Assembly: GCF_024756275.1 (NCBI RefSeq)
Contig: NZ_JANUGQ010000011.1
Coordinates: forward strand, 1 to 64,000
DNA: 64,000 nt
Source: Streptomyces pyxinae
GTDB lineage: Bacteria > Actinomycetota > Actinomycetes > Streptomycetales > Streptomycetaceae
Direction: 5' to 3'
In this document: piece after piece, positions 31,650 through 40,729 of the stretch
How positions within the stretch are numbered: position 1 is the stretch's first letter
Layout: the number at the start of each line of letters is the position of its first letter
Program-made: the position numbers and the translations under genes
Notes under the pieces: generated by a model
Databases searched by the model: none
The model's input: only the letters and a program-made list of their open reading frames with translations
What the model was told of the DNA's origin: nothing

Positions 31650-32395
31650 CAGGGGGGAGCGGGCCCAGCCGAGCCGAGGAGTTGCTGCTGGCACAGGTCT
31701 CCGCGGCCGCCGGGCGGGCGCGGCTCGGCAGGCGGCACGCCACGTACCGGACGCCGGCGCCCGGGGCCACCGCGCGCACCGGATGGAAGGCGGTGGCCGG
31801 GGCGGTCCGGCGGGCCGTCACGGCCGGCACGCGCCCCCGGGGGCGCCGGGGCCACGGGCCGGCCGCACAACCGGGGGAACGGCTCGACCTGTACGAGCAC
31901 GGCGTGACCACCGCCATCGGCGGGCGGATCCAGGTGGTTCGCTACGACACCACCGAGGTGTACCTGCGCCCGGTGCCGTCCGCACGGGGCGGCACCCGTG
32001 CCTGCGTACTCACCTGCCTCACCGACGCCGACGGCGAGCCGGTCGTGCTGCCCGACGGCGGCTTCGGCCCCCCGGAGTGGCAGGACCGGATCAGACGGGC
32101 CGTCACCGGCGCCCAGGTGCCGCGTGCCCTGGACGCACTGACCCGGGGGGCCCGGCTCACCTTCGGGGCGGTCTGGATCACCGAGGACGCGATCGGCACC
32201 GGCGGGGTGTCCCTGCGGTGGACACAGGTCCAGCGGCTCGGCGTCGTGGACGACCGGATCGCCCTGCGCGCCACCGGGCAGTGGCAGGTGTGGCCGGCGG
32301 TGGCGTCGAGCACCCCGAACCTGTTCGTCCTGCGGGCGCTGACCGAACGTCTGGCCGGTACCGCACCGGGGGACGGCGGCCGGGCCGACGACTGA
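31646..32395 (+). CDS. DUF6585-type hypothetical protein
   Basis: 249 aa, translationally coupled to the SARP gene (GTGA at 31646-31649). The first 75 residues are basic and flexible. The core begins RLDLYEHGVTTAIGGRIQVVRYDTTEVYLRPV and continues in beta-rich segments resembling the DUF6585/PH-like fold often seen in actinomycetes. There is no catalytic motif or TM segment. Coupling suggests it works with the upstream regulator or modulates it; nothing more can be said. Confidence 0.75.
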   Translation: MTGGSGPSRAEELLLAQVSAAAGRARLGRRHATYRTPAPGATARTGWKAVAGAVRRAVTAGTRPRGRRGHGPAAQPGERLDLYEHGVTTAIGGRIQVVRYDTTEVYLRPVPSARGGTRACVLTCLTDADGEPVVLPDGGFGPPEWQDRIRRAVTGAQVPRALDALTRGARLTFGAVWITEDAIGTGGVSLRWTQVQRLGVVDDRIALRATGQWQVWPAVASSTPNLFVLRALTERLAGTAPGDGGRADD

Positions 32396-32927
32396 CGCGC
32401 CGCGCCCCGGTCCTCCGGCGGTCCGCCGGGCGGAACCGGAGGCCCTCCGGCTCCCCGCCCCTGGCGGGGGCCGGGGGACCCCGGGAGGCCGGAGGGCGGA
32501 GAGACCGAGCCCGGAGGCGGGGGCGGGAACGGAAGGCTCGGGGGACGAGGTGGGGCACCGAGGACTGGAGGACGGGGACCGGGGGTCGGGGATGGGGGAC
32601 GGAAGACCGGCGACCCGGGGGCGGGGCCCGGGCGGTGGCGACAACCACGAGCGGCTGCTCGGGAGACCGGCGACCCGGGGACGGGGGGCCGAGGACCGGA
32701 GGACGGGAACCGAGGGGACCGGGGACCGGGGGACAGGGCAGAAGAGCGAGGACCGGAGGTCGGGGGCCGGGGGGCAGGGGGCAGGCGTGCACGAGGTTTC
32801 ACGAAGTCATCACCCCTCCGGGGCAACCCGGGGCTCCCTCCCGCCCGTCCCCCTCACTGCCGGGGCCGGACGATCACGAGCCGGTCCCGGGGCACGGACA
32901 GCACGCGGGACGAAGGGGGCAGTACGG
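32396..32927. repeat. Long G-rich imperfect repeat region
   Basis: 532 bp. From about 32440 to 32790 the plus strand is a succession of GGGGACCGGGGG, GGACGGGGACC and GACCCGGGGAC-like units, strongly purine-skewed. Many runs of three to six G occur close together, so quadruplex formation is plausible. All frames are open through it, but the encoded proteins are repetitive Gly/Arg/Pro. I find no gene. The promoter for the FAD enzyme probably lies in the last 120 bp. Confidence 0.65.
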
Positions 32928-34559
32928 ATGAGCCGCGAAACGGCAGGCCGACGGGCGGAGTTCGGGCGGCGGGGGCTGCTCCGGGCCGGTCTGGGAGCCG
33001 GGGCAGGGGCCGCCGGTCTCGGCGCCGGGATCGCCGCGGCCGGACCCGCGACGGCGGCCGGAACCACCACCGCGCGAGGCTCCTCGGCGGTGGCCCGGGC
33101 AGCGGGCCGGGCGGCCGGCCGGGTGGCACTGGCCGCGGCGTGGACCGCGCTCGGCAAGGGGCTGGACGGGAGCCTGCTGCGCCCCGGCGACCACGACTAC
33201 GACACGGCCCGGCAGTTGTTCAACCCGCGCTTCGACGGGGCCAGGCCCGCCGGTGTGGCGTACTGCGCCGGGCCCCAGGACGTGCGCGAGTGCCTGGCGT
33301 TCGCCCGGCAGCACGGCATACCCGTCGCCGTCCGCAGCGGTGGCCATTCCTACGCCGGCTGGTCCAGCGGCAACGGAAAGCTCGTGATCGACGTCCAGCG
33401 GATGGCGAAGGTGGCCGTCTCGGGTTCCACCGCCACCGTGGGCGCCGGCGCCAAACTCATCGACGTCTACGACCGGTTGACCGCCACCGGCCGGACCATA
33501 CCCGCCGGCTCCTGTCCCACCGTCGGCGTCTCGGGGCTGGCGCTCGGCGGCGGCATCGGCGTGGTGGCCCGGGCGTACGGGCTCACCTCCGACAGCATCA
33601 CCGGCGCCGGCATCGTCACCGCCGACGGCCGGCTGCGCCAGGTGGACGCCACCCATGACCCCGACCTCTTCTGGGCGCTGCGCGGCGGCGGCAACGCCAA
33701 CTTCGGGGTCGTCACCTCGCTCGGCTTCCGCACCCACGCGGCGCCCTCCTGTGTCACCTTCTTCCTCTCCTGGCCGTGGTCCCGGGCGGCCGACGTGGTC
33801 CGCGAGTGGCAGCGCTGGGCGCCGGACAACCCGGACGAGATTTGGGCCAACCTCCATCTCTCCGCCCCGGCCGGCGGTCGCCCCGGGCGGGTCCGGGTGG
33901 GCGGGCTCTCGCTCGGTACCCGCTCCGACCTGCTCAACCGGCTCGACAGGTTCGCGGACCGGGTCGGCGTCCCGGCCTCCTCGGTGTCGGTGAACCCGCA
34001 CACCTTCATGGACGCGATGAAGATCATGGGCGGGGTGTCCGGCCGGACGGTCGCCCAGGCCCACCAGCGGGGCACCCTGCCGGGCCGTACCAAGGAGGGC
34101 GGGGTGGCCCGGGAGTCGTACGCCGCCCGCTCCGACTTCTACACCCGGGACATCCCGGAGGCAGGCGTCCGGGCGCTGCTCGCCCGGGTGGAGGCGCTGG
34201 CCAAGCTGAGCGGCGGCGGAGCCGGGAGCGTCGCCCTGGACTCGCTGGGCGGAGCGGTGAGCAGGGTGAAGCCGGCCGCCACCGCCTTCGTCCACCGCGA
34301 CGCGCGGTTCCTCGCCCAGTACATCGTCTCCTGGCCGGACCGCGCCCCGGCGGCGACGGTCGCTGGCCATCAGGAGTGGCTGAACGGCACCTACGCGGCG
34401 ATGCGGAGCTGGGCGAGCGGCTTCGCGTACCAGAACTACACCGACCCGGCGCTCCGGGACTGGCGGAGGGCCTACTTCGGAACCAACGCCGACCGTCTGG
34501 CGCGGATCAAGCAGGAGTACGACCCCCAGCGGGTCTTCGGCTCGCCGCAGGGCTTCTGA
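32928..34559 (+). CDS. Tat-exported FAD-linked oxidoreductase (BBE-like, bicovalent FAD)
   Basis: 543 aa. A twin-arginine signal (FGRRGLLRAGLGAGAGAAG) is followed by a PCMH-type FAD domain and a C-terminal BBE segment (YQNYTDPALRDWRRAYFGTN...RIKQEYDPQRVF). His140 in RSGGHSYAG and Cys196 in GSCPTVGVSGLALGGG are the residues that bind FAD covalently at C8alpha and C6 in bicovalent members. Such enzymes oxidise sugars, alkaloids or polyketide alcohols with oxygen. ATG 32928 follows GAAGGGGGC. It stands alone; the substrate is unknown. Confidence 0.93.
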   Translation: MSRETAGRRAEFGRRGLLRAGLGAGAGAAGLGAGIAAAGPATAAGTTTARGSSAVARAAGRAAGRVALAAAWTALGKGLDGSLLRPGDHDYDTARQLFNPRFDGARPAGVAYCAGPQDVRECLAFARQHGIPVAVRSGGHSYAGWSSGNGKLVIDVQRMAKVAVSGSTATVGAGAKLIDVYDRLTATGRTIPAGSCPTVGVSGLALGGGIGVVARAYGLTSDSITGAGIVTADGRLRQVDATHDPDLFWALRGGGNANFGVVTSLGFRTHAAPSCVTFFLSWPWSRAADVVREWQRWAPDNPDEIWANLHLSAPAGGRPGRVRVGGLSLGTRSDLLNRLDRFADRVGVPASSVSVNPHTFMDAMKIMGGVSGRTVAQAHQRGTLPGRTKEGGVARESYAARSDFYTRDIPEAGVRALLARVEALAKLSGGGAGSVALDSLGGAVSRVKPAATAFVHRDARFLAQYIVSWPDRAPAATVAGHQEWLNGTYAAMRSWASGFAYQNYTDPALRDWRRAYFGTNADRLARIKQEYDPQRVFGSPQGF

Positions 34560-34792
34560 GCGACGCCGCTCAAGGGGGCCGCCGGAGGGCGGGAGCCTCC
34601 CGTACCACCGGGGCGGGCGGGGGCGCGGGCCCCGTGGCCCGATCGCGGGAACCCGGCCGCCGGGGTCCCGGGCGGCGGCTCCCGGCCCGGCCCTGGGCGC
34701 CGGTGACCGGGCCCCGGCAGCGCCTCCCCTCGGGCCGGCGGCGCCGCCGGTCGGACCGGAGAGACGTCCCGTCGGACCGGAGAGGCGTCCTG

Positions 34793-35149
34793 TCAGGCCG
34801 GCGGGGTGTTCCCGCCGCCCGCCGGGGCGCCGGGAACACCGGGAACACCGAGGCCGTCGGGGACACCGGCGTGCACGGTGGTGAGCGAGGCGAGCCCGGA
34901 GACCGTCAGCACCGGGTCCAGCAGCGGAGTGGCGATCAGCTGGATGCGGTGGGCGTGGGCGAAGAGCACCGTGAGCCCGGCGCTGTCGAGGTAGTCGACC
35001 GCCGTCAGATCCACCACCACCGGTCCCGAGGTGCTGTCCAGCGCGGCGGCGAGGGCGTCGGTGTTGCTCATGTCGATCTCCCCGGCGGCCGTCAGCAGCG
35101 CGGTGCCGTCCGAACGGCGGCCGGGGGTGAGGGTGAGCGGGGTGGTCAT
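34793..35149 (-). CDS. STAS-domain anti-sigma factor antagonist
   Basis: 118 aa. The STAS fold is visible (GTALLTAAGEIDMSNTDAL...VVVDLTAVDYLDSAGLTVLF), with Ser in DYLDSAGL as the usual phosphorylation site. A Gly/Pro-rich tail follows. Its ATG overlaps the stop of the large kinase/phosphatase gene by one base (TGATG), so the two are co-expressed. The upstream protein carries both an RsbW-like kinase domain and a PP2C phosphatase domain, which could respectively phosphorylate and dephosphorylate this STAS protein, giving a partner-switching module. Confidence 0.92.
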   Translation of the reverse strand: MTTPLTLTPGRRSDGTALLTAAGEIDMSNTDALAAALDSTSGPVVVDLTAVDYLDSAGLTVLFAHAHRIQLIATPLLDPVLTVSGLASLTTVHAGVPDGLGVPGVPGAPAGGGNTPPA

Positions 35150-38100
35150 CAGGCGATCCTCGTATGCATGTCGACGGTGGTGCCCGTCGGTCCGGGGGTG
35201 ACGGTGACCTGCTGCATCATCGCGCGCATGAGTGTCATACCGCGACCGCGGTGGGCGTTGGCCTCCGGTCGGGGTGTCTTCCACCGGCCGCTGTCGGCCA
35301 CGGTGAGACGCACATTGTCCGTGAACGCCTCGGCGCGCAGCCGGACGGTGTCACCCGGGGCGTCGCGGTGGCCGTGCTCAATGGCGTTGGCACACGCCTC
35401 GCCGGCCGCGACCAGGATGTTCTGGGCGGTCCCGGGCGGCAGGTCGCACCGGTCGAGCCAGCCACGCAGCGCCTTGCGCACGGGGGCCAGTTGACCGGAC
35501 TCGGCGGGGAAGGACACCTCCAGCGGCGCCGGGTGACGGTAGAGCAGCAGGGCCACGTCGTCGTCATAGCCGCCGGCCGGTGCCAGCCGGACCATGACAT
35601 CGGTGGCCAGTTTGTCGACGGCGGTGTACCGGCCCTCCTGAACGGCCGTGCTCGCCTGGTCGATTCCGGCGGTCAGCGGCCGCCGCCGGCGTTCCACCAG
35701 GCCGTCGGTGTAGAGCAGCAGGGTCGCCCGGGCGGGCATCACGCACTCGCCCTCCGGCCGGGTCCCGCCCGGCCGGACGGCCAGCGGCAGGGACCGCCCG
35801 TCGTCCAGCAGCCGGGTGGTGCCGTCGGGACAGGCGAGGATGCCCGGCGGATGGCCCGCGCTGGAGTAGGTCAGACGCCCGGTCTCCGGGTCGAGCACCC
35901 CGCAGAAGACGGTGGTGCACATCGCGCCCGGCACTCCGGCGGCGAACCGGTCCAGCGCCATCAGGGTGCGCGCGGGCCCCGAGTCCTGGAGCAGCAAGGC
36001 CCGGCAGGCGCTGCGGAGCTGGCCCATGACGGTGGCCGCCTCCAGACCGCGTCCCACGCAGTCCCCGACGACGATGCCGATCCGGCCGTCCGGCAGGGTG
36101 ACGGTGTCGTACCAGTCGCCGCCCACCTCCAGCGGCCGGCCGGCCGGCTCGTAGCGGACGGCGAACCCCTCGGGCAGCCGGGACGGGCCGAGGATGGCGC
36201 GCTGGAGCGCGATCGCGGTCTCCCGCTGCTGGTCGATCTGGTGGACCCGGGCCAGCCCCTGGGCGAGATGACCGGCCAGCAGCGCGAGCAGCAGTTCGTC
36301 CTCACTGGTGAAGGGCCGGTGGCCCAGGTCGATCCAGAGCGCCATCGGGCCGTCCGGATGCTCCAGCAGAATGGTGGCCCCGGTGGCGTCGGCGGCCGGT
36401 GTGAGCGGTGGCCGCTGCCGCACCCCGGCGAGCGCCCCGCGCCGCTCCTCGGAGAGCTGGTCCCAGCCGTCCGTGGCCGCGCCGCCCGAGGCGGCGCCCG
36501 TGCCCGTGCCGGAGTCGGTACCAGTGCCGGTACCGGGCTCGGAGCCGGTACGAGGACGAGTACCGGTACCAGTGTCGGTGTCGGTGAGGACGGGATCGTC
36601 GCCGTAGCCGAACACGGCGGCGAGCACCCGGCGGGCGTTCCACACGTCCTTCAGCTGGCGCAGCGCGTCGGCGAGGGCCTCCGGCAGGCTGGTGGCCTGG
36701 GACAGCCGGGTGCTCAACGCCGCCAGCGCGCTCTCCCGCTGGACGGCGTAGTGCTCGGTGGTCACATCGCGGAAGGTGCCGACGGTGACGGCCCGTCCGG
36801 TGTCCGGATCCCGGGCCCGGTTGAAGGTCGCGCGGACCCACAGCCGGTGTCCGTCGCGGTTGTCGAGCGGGATGGTGTGGCTGCTGCCGCCCTGCCCACC
36901 GGTCAGCGCGGCGAAGGCGGCGGCGACCTGTCGGTGTGCCTCCGGATCGGTCTCCGCCGCGGGCCACCAGGGGTGGCGCGGCCGGTAGGGCAGGCCCTCG
37001 GGGCCGTATCCCAGGATGTCGGTGAAGGCGGCGTTGATCTCGATGACGGCGCCCTCCTCGTCGCAGACGAAGAACGCCTCCTGCAACGAGTCCACCAGCG
37101 CGGTCCGCCAGCGGGCATGGTGGGTGCGCAGCCGGGCCAGCTCCACATTGGCCCGGACCCGGGCGAGCAGTTCGGCGGCGGCGAACGGCTTGACCAGATA
37201 GTCGTCGGCGCCCGCCTGAAGGCCCTCGATGGATGACTCCTGACCGGCCCGGGCGGAGAGCAGCAGCACCGGCACCGAGGCGGTGCGGGGTTCGCCGCGC
37301 AGCGCCGCGACCAGGGCCAGACCGTCCAGCCGGGGCATCATCACATCGCTGACCACCAGGTCGGGGGCGTCCGCCCGGGCGGCGTCCAGTGCCGCCCGGC
37401 CGTCCTCGACGGCGCTCACCAGATAGCCCGCGCCCCGGAGGATACGGGCGAGATAGTCGCGCATGTCCGCGTTGTCGTCCGCGATCAGCACCCGCGCCGG
37501 GGCCACCGGTGCCGGGGTGTACCCGCCGGACCCCGGCGAGGTCACCGCGCCGGGTTCACCGGCGTCCGGGGCGGCGGGCGCACCGCCGGTCCGTACACCG
37601 TCGGTCCGTACACCGCCGGGTTCGCCGCCGGTCCGGACACCGCCGGGTTCGCCGCCGGTCGGTGTGCCGGGCACGAGGGCGGCTCCGGCGTTCCCGGCCT
37701 CCCCGGCCTCCCCGGGCCTGTCAGGGTCCCCGGCCTTCCCGGCGTCGTTCCCCTCCTTCCCGGTGTCGCTCTCGACCCGTCCCGCGTCCGGGCGCCCGTC
37801 GGGCAGCCAGCGCAGGGCCTCCTGCACATACGGGTCGGCGGCGGAGGTGGCGTCGGTGCGGCCCGCGCCGGGGGTCAGCGCGTCGGCGGGCAGATGGCCG
37901 GAGCCGTACGGCAGCCGGACGGTGAAACGGGTGCCCCGGCCCTCGGTGCTCTCCGCGTCGATGGTGCCGCCGTGCAGCGCCACCAGCTCCGAGACCAGGG
38001 CCAGGCCGATGCCACTGCCCTCGTGGGAGCGCGAGCGGGCGTTCTCGATCCGGTGGAACCGTTCGAAGAGGCGGGGCATCTCCTCCGCCGGGACACCGAT

Positions 38101-39636
38101 GCCGGTGTCCGTCACCGTCACCACCGCCCCGCCGCCGTCCGCCGCGCGCACCGAGACGGTGACCGAGCCCTCGAAGGTGAACTTCAGCGCGTTGCTGAGG
38201 AGATTGAGGACCACCTTCTCCCACATGGAGCGGTCCACGTGCACCGGCTCGTCCAGCGGCGGGCAGTCCACCCGGTAGTCGAGACCGGCCCGTTCCATGG
38301 CCGAGCGGAACCCACTGGCCAGCTCGGCGGTGACGGCGGCCAGGTCGACCGGCTCGTAGCTCGCCCGCATCCGGCCGGCCTCGATCCGGGAGAAGTCCAG
38401 CAGGGTGTTGACCAGTTTGCTCAGCCGCAGCCCGTTGCGGTGGACGGCCTCCAGCTCCTCCCGTACCCGCTCGTCGGCCCCGGCCAGCCGGGTGCGCAAC
38501 TCCTCCACAGGGCCCATGATCAGGGTGAGCGGGGTGCGGAACTCATGGCTGATGTTGGAGAAGAAGGTGGTCTTGGCGCGGTCGAGTTCGGCCAGTTCCT
38601 CGGCCCGCCGCTGCTGGTCCTGGTAGCTCCGGGCGCTCGCGATCCCGGTCGCCACATGCCCGGCGGCCAGTTCCACGAACCCCCGGTACGCGTCGTCCAC
38701 CGCCCGGTACCGGTTCAGCCCGGCCACCAGGAAGCCGGACGGCGCGTCGCCCTGCTGGAGCAGCGGCACCAGCAGCGCCTGCCGGGGCGGCTCGGGCCAG
38801 GCACCGGCCGGAAGCCCCTCGAACGGGGCGCCGTCCAGCTCCACCAGGGCCGTTTCGCCCCGCGCCGGTACGGCCGCCGGCCACACCCCGCCGTCCGTGC
38901 CGGCCGGCAGGGTCTCCGGGGCGGCCGGATGCCCGGCGGGCAGACCGGTCGTCCCGATCAGCCGCGCCGAACCGTCCTCCCCGAAGAGATAGGTCAGGGT
39001 GAACGGCAGATCCCGGGGGTTGCGGCCGAGCTGCCGGCCGGCGAACGCCAGCGTCTCCCGCTCGGTGCGCACCACGCTGGGGTCCGAGCCCAGGTCCCGC
39101 AGGGTCGCCATCCGCCGCGCGCCGATGACCCGTTCGGTCTCCTCGCTCACCACGCACAGCATGCCGACCACCCGGCCGTCGTCGTCCCGCAACGGGCTGT
39201 AGGAGAAGGTGTGGTACGTCTCCTCGGGATAGCCGGCCCGCTCCAGGAAGAGCAGCAGACCCTCGTCCCAGGTGGCCTGCTCCGTGGTCAGCACCGTCTG
39301 GATGCGCGGTCCGGCGTCCCCCCACGCCTCGGCCCACACCTCGCTGGACGGCCGGCCCAGCGCCCAGGGGTACTTCCGGCCCAGGGTGTCCCGGCGGTAG
39401 GCGTCGTTGCAGAAGAACGTCAGCTCGGGACCCCACGCCATCCACATCGGGAAGCGGGAGGACAACAGGATGCTCACGGCCGTCCGGAGGCTCTGCGGCC
39501 ACTCGTCCGGTGGCCCGAGCGGGGTCGCTGCCCAGTCCACCCGGGCGAGATCCGCGCCGACCTCTCCGCCGGCCGCGAACACCCCGGCCGGGGCCGCCCG
39601 CCGGGGCTCCCGCCCCGCGTCCTCGGAACGTACCAC
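35149..39636 (-). CDS. Hybrid histidine kinase / receiver / PP2C phosphatase / RsbW-like multidomain protein
   Basis: 1495 aa. Order: PAS-like sensor (about 35-180), GAF (190-340), HisKA with SNISHEFRTPL (His364), HATPase (480-576, NLLSNALKF), a Gly/Arg/Asp-rich linker with repeats, receiver (715-830, phospho-acceptor Asp764 in SDVMMPRLDG), PAS (845-960), GAF (970-1130) interrupted by a Thr/Gly-rich insert, SpoIIE-type PP2C (1145-1340, VGGDWYD), and a C-terminal RsbW-type ATPase (1365-1490, AAGEACANAIEHGH). It therefore joins a His-Asp relay to a stress-type partner-switching phosphatase and anti-sigma kinase. No TM helix, so cytoplasmic. GTG 39636 is favoured by GGAAAGGG 7 nt upstream. Confidence 0.9.
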   Translation of the reverse strand: MVRSEDAGREPRRAAPAGVFAAGGEVGADLARVDWAATPLGPPDEWPQSLRTAVSILLSSRFPMWMAWGPELTFFCNDAYRRDTLGRKYPWALGRPSSEVWAEAWGDAGPRIQTVLTTEQATWDEGLLLFLERAGYPEETYHTFSYSPLRDDDGRVVGMLCVVSEETERVIGARRMATLRDLGSDPSVVRTERETLAFAGRQLGRNPRDLPFTLTYLFGEDGSARLIGTTGLPAGHPAAPETLPAGTDGGVWPAAVPARGETALVELDGAPFEGLPAGAWPEPPRQALLVPLLQQGDAPSGFLVAGLNRYRAVDDAYRGFVELAAGHVATGIASARSYQDQQRRAEELAELDRAKTTFFSNISHEFRTPLTLIMGPVEELRTRLAGADERVREELEAVHRNGLRLSKLVNTLLDFSRIEAGRMRASYEPVDLAAVTAELASGFRSAMERAGLDYRVDCPPLDEPVHVDRSMWEKVVLNLLSNALKFTFEGSVTVSVRAADGGGAVVTVTDTGIGVPAEEMPRLFERFHRIENARSRSHEGSGIGLALVSELVALHGGTIDAESTEGRGTRFTVRLPYGSGHLPADALTPGAGRTDATSAADPYVQEALRWLPDGRPDAGRVESDTGKEGNDAGKAGDPDRPGEAGEAGNAGAALVPGTPTGGEPGGVRTGGEPGGVRTDGVRTGGAPAAPDAGEPGAVTSPGSGGYTPAPVAPARVLIADDNADMRDYLARILRGAGYLVSAVEDGRAALDAARADAPDLVVSDVMMPRLDGLALVAALRGEPRTASVPVLLLSARAGQESSIEGLQAGADDYLVKPFAAAELLARVRANVELARLRTHHARWRTALVDSLQEAFFVCDEEGAVIEINAAFTDILGYGPEGLPYRPRHPWWPAAETDPEAHRQVAAAFAALTGGQGGSSHTIPLDNRDGHRLWVRATFNRARDPDTGRAVTVGTFRDVTTEHYAVQRESALAALSTRLSQATSLPEALADALRQLKDVWNARRVLAAVFGYGDDPVLTDTDTGTGTRPRTGSEPGTGTGTDSGTGTGAASGGAATDGWDQLSEERRGALAGVRQRPPLTPAADATGATILLEHPDGPMALWIDLGHRPFTSEDELLLALLAGHLAQGLARVHQIDQQRETAIALQRAILGPSRLPEGFAVRYEPAGRPLEVGGDWYDTVTLPDGRIGIVVGDCVGRGLEAATVMGQLRSACRALLLQDSGPARTLMALDRFAAGVPGAMCTTVFCGVLDPETGRLTYSSAGHPPGILACPDGTTRLLDDGRSLPLAVRPGGTRPEGECVMPARATLLLYTDGLVERRRRPLTAGIDQASTAVQEGRYTAVDKLATDVMVRLAPAGGYDDDVALLLYRHPAPLEVSFPAESGQLAPVRKALRGWLDRCDLPPGTAQNILVAAGEACANAIEHGHRDAPGDTVRLRAEAFTDNVRLTVADSGRWKTPRPEANAHRGRGMTLMRAMMQQVTVTPGPTGTTVDMHTRIA

Positions 39637-40314
39637 TCGAAACCCTTTCCGTCCCCGTCGCTCGTCCCCCGGAACGACCGCCTGCCCACCGCGCACCTGC
39701 GCGAATCGCCCGCGCGGATGTGCGGGACACCACTCCCGGGCCCGGCCCCGCGGTCACGGCACGCCCCCCGGGCGGCTGACCGCACGGCACCCCGCCGGTT
39801 CCGGCTCCGGCCCGCGGGCCGGGCGACCGTCGGGGCCCGGCGCCGTGATCCGTAGGATAAGGCAGCCGCCCCACCAGCGGGCGTGCCCGCGGTGACCGGC
39901 CACGGACGGGAAGGGGACGGAACGAGTGAACGACGGCGCCCGCCTTCCCGAAGCGCCCCTCCGCCCCCCGTGCTCCCGCCCTCGCCCCTGCTCGTGCCGC
40001 CCGTCCCCGCGCCGTCACCGCTCCGTCCGACGGCCGTGCCCGCGACGGCCGTGCTCATGCCGTGCGTGCTCCCGCCGTGCGTGCTTCCCCCGTGCGGGCT
40101 CCCGCCGTGCGGGCCGGCGCGGCCGGGGCCCGCGACGGGGCTCTCCGGCAGCGGACCTACGGCCGGGGCCTGTCGGGCCGGGGCCACGACGGGGCTCCGG
40201 CGGGCCGGGTGACCGGCCGGGACCGGCCCGGCGAAGACCCGGTGCCCGTCCCGTCCGACCCGCTCATGCCCCTCATGACGTTTCGCCGCGTCCCACCCGC
40301 ACAGGAGAACCGGT
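39637..40314. other. Intergenic region with short repeats
   Basis: 678 bp between the divergent kinase and STAS genes. Around 40040-40120 a unit of about 15 nt, CCGTGCGTGCTCCCG, recurs four times with variation. Frames crossing the region encode only repetitive Pro/Arg/Cys sequence. No gene or clear promoter element is seen. Confidence 0.5.
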
Positions 40315-40671
40315 GTGACCGACCGCACCCTGACCGTCACCCGCCGGGCCCACCCCTCCGGCGCCACCGTGCTCACCGTGACCGGTGAGCTCGACCACCA
40401 CACCGCTTCCCATCTGAGCCATGCCCTGACACAGACGCCCTTCGGGCCCGACGCCCCGGTGGTGATGGACCTGTCCGGGCTGGAGTACTGCGACTCCACC
40501 GGGATCACCGTGCTGGTCACCGCCTACCAGCGGGCCCAGCAGGCGGAGGCGCCGCTGCTCCTGGCCGGGCTCGGCCCCGAACTGATGCGGATCATCCGGA
40601 TCGTGGGCCTCGACCAGCTCTTCACCTTCCGCCCGACCGTCGAGCTGGCCATCGCGGAGCTGCGCACCTGA
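40315..40671 (+). CDS. STAS-domain anti-sigma factor antagonist (second copy)
   Basis: 118 aa with a complete STAS domain: LTVTGELDHHTASHL, VVMDLSGLEYCDSTGITVLV (Ser in CDSTG as likely phospho-site) and LFTFRPTVELAIAEL. The GTG start at 40315 lies 8 nt after AGGAGAAC. It lies divergently upstream of the large kinase/phosphatase and is a plausible second client of its phosphatase and RsbW-like domains. Confidence 0.92.
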   Translation: MTDRTLTVTRRAHPSGATVLTVTGELDHHTASHLSHALTQTPFGPDAPVVMDLSGLEYCDSTGITVLVTAYQRAQQAEAPLLLAGLGPELMRIIRIVGLDQLFTFRPTVELAIAELRT

Positions 40672-40729
40672 GCCCGGGCCGCCGGTGGGGAGCGGGGGCC
40701 GCGCCACCGGGCGCGCCCCCCGCCGGGGG

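Noticed and set aside
36300..36620. Separate small genes inside the large kinase gene
   Set aside because: Frames opposite the Thr/Gly repeat linker are open only because of the repetitive GC-rich sequence.
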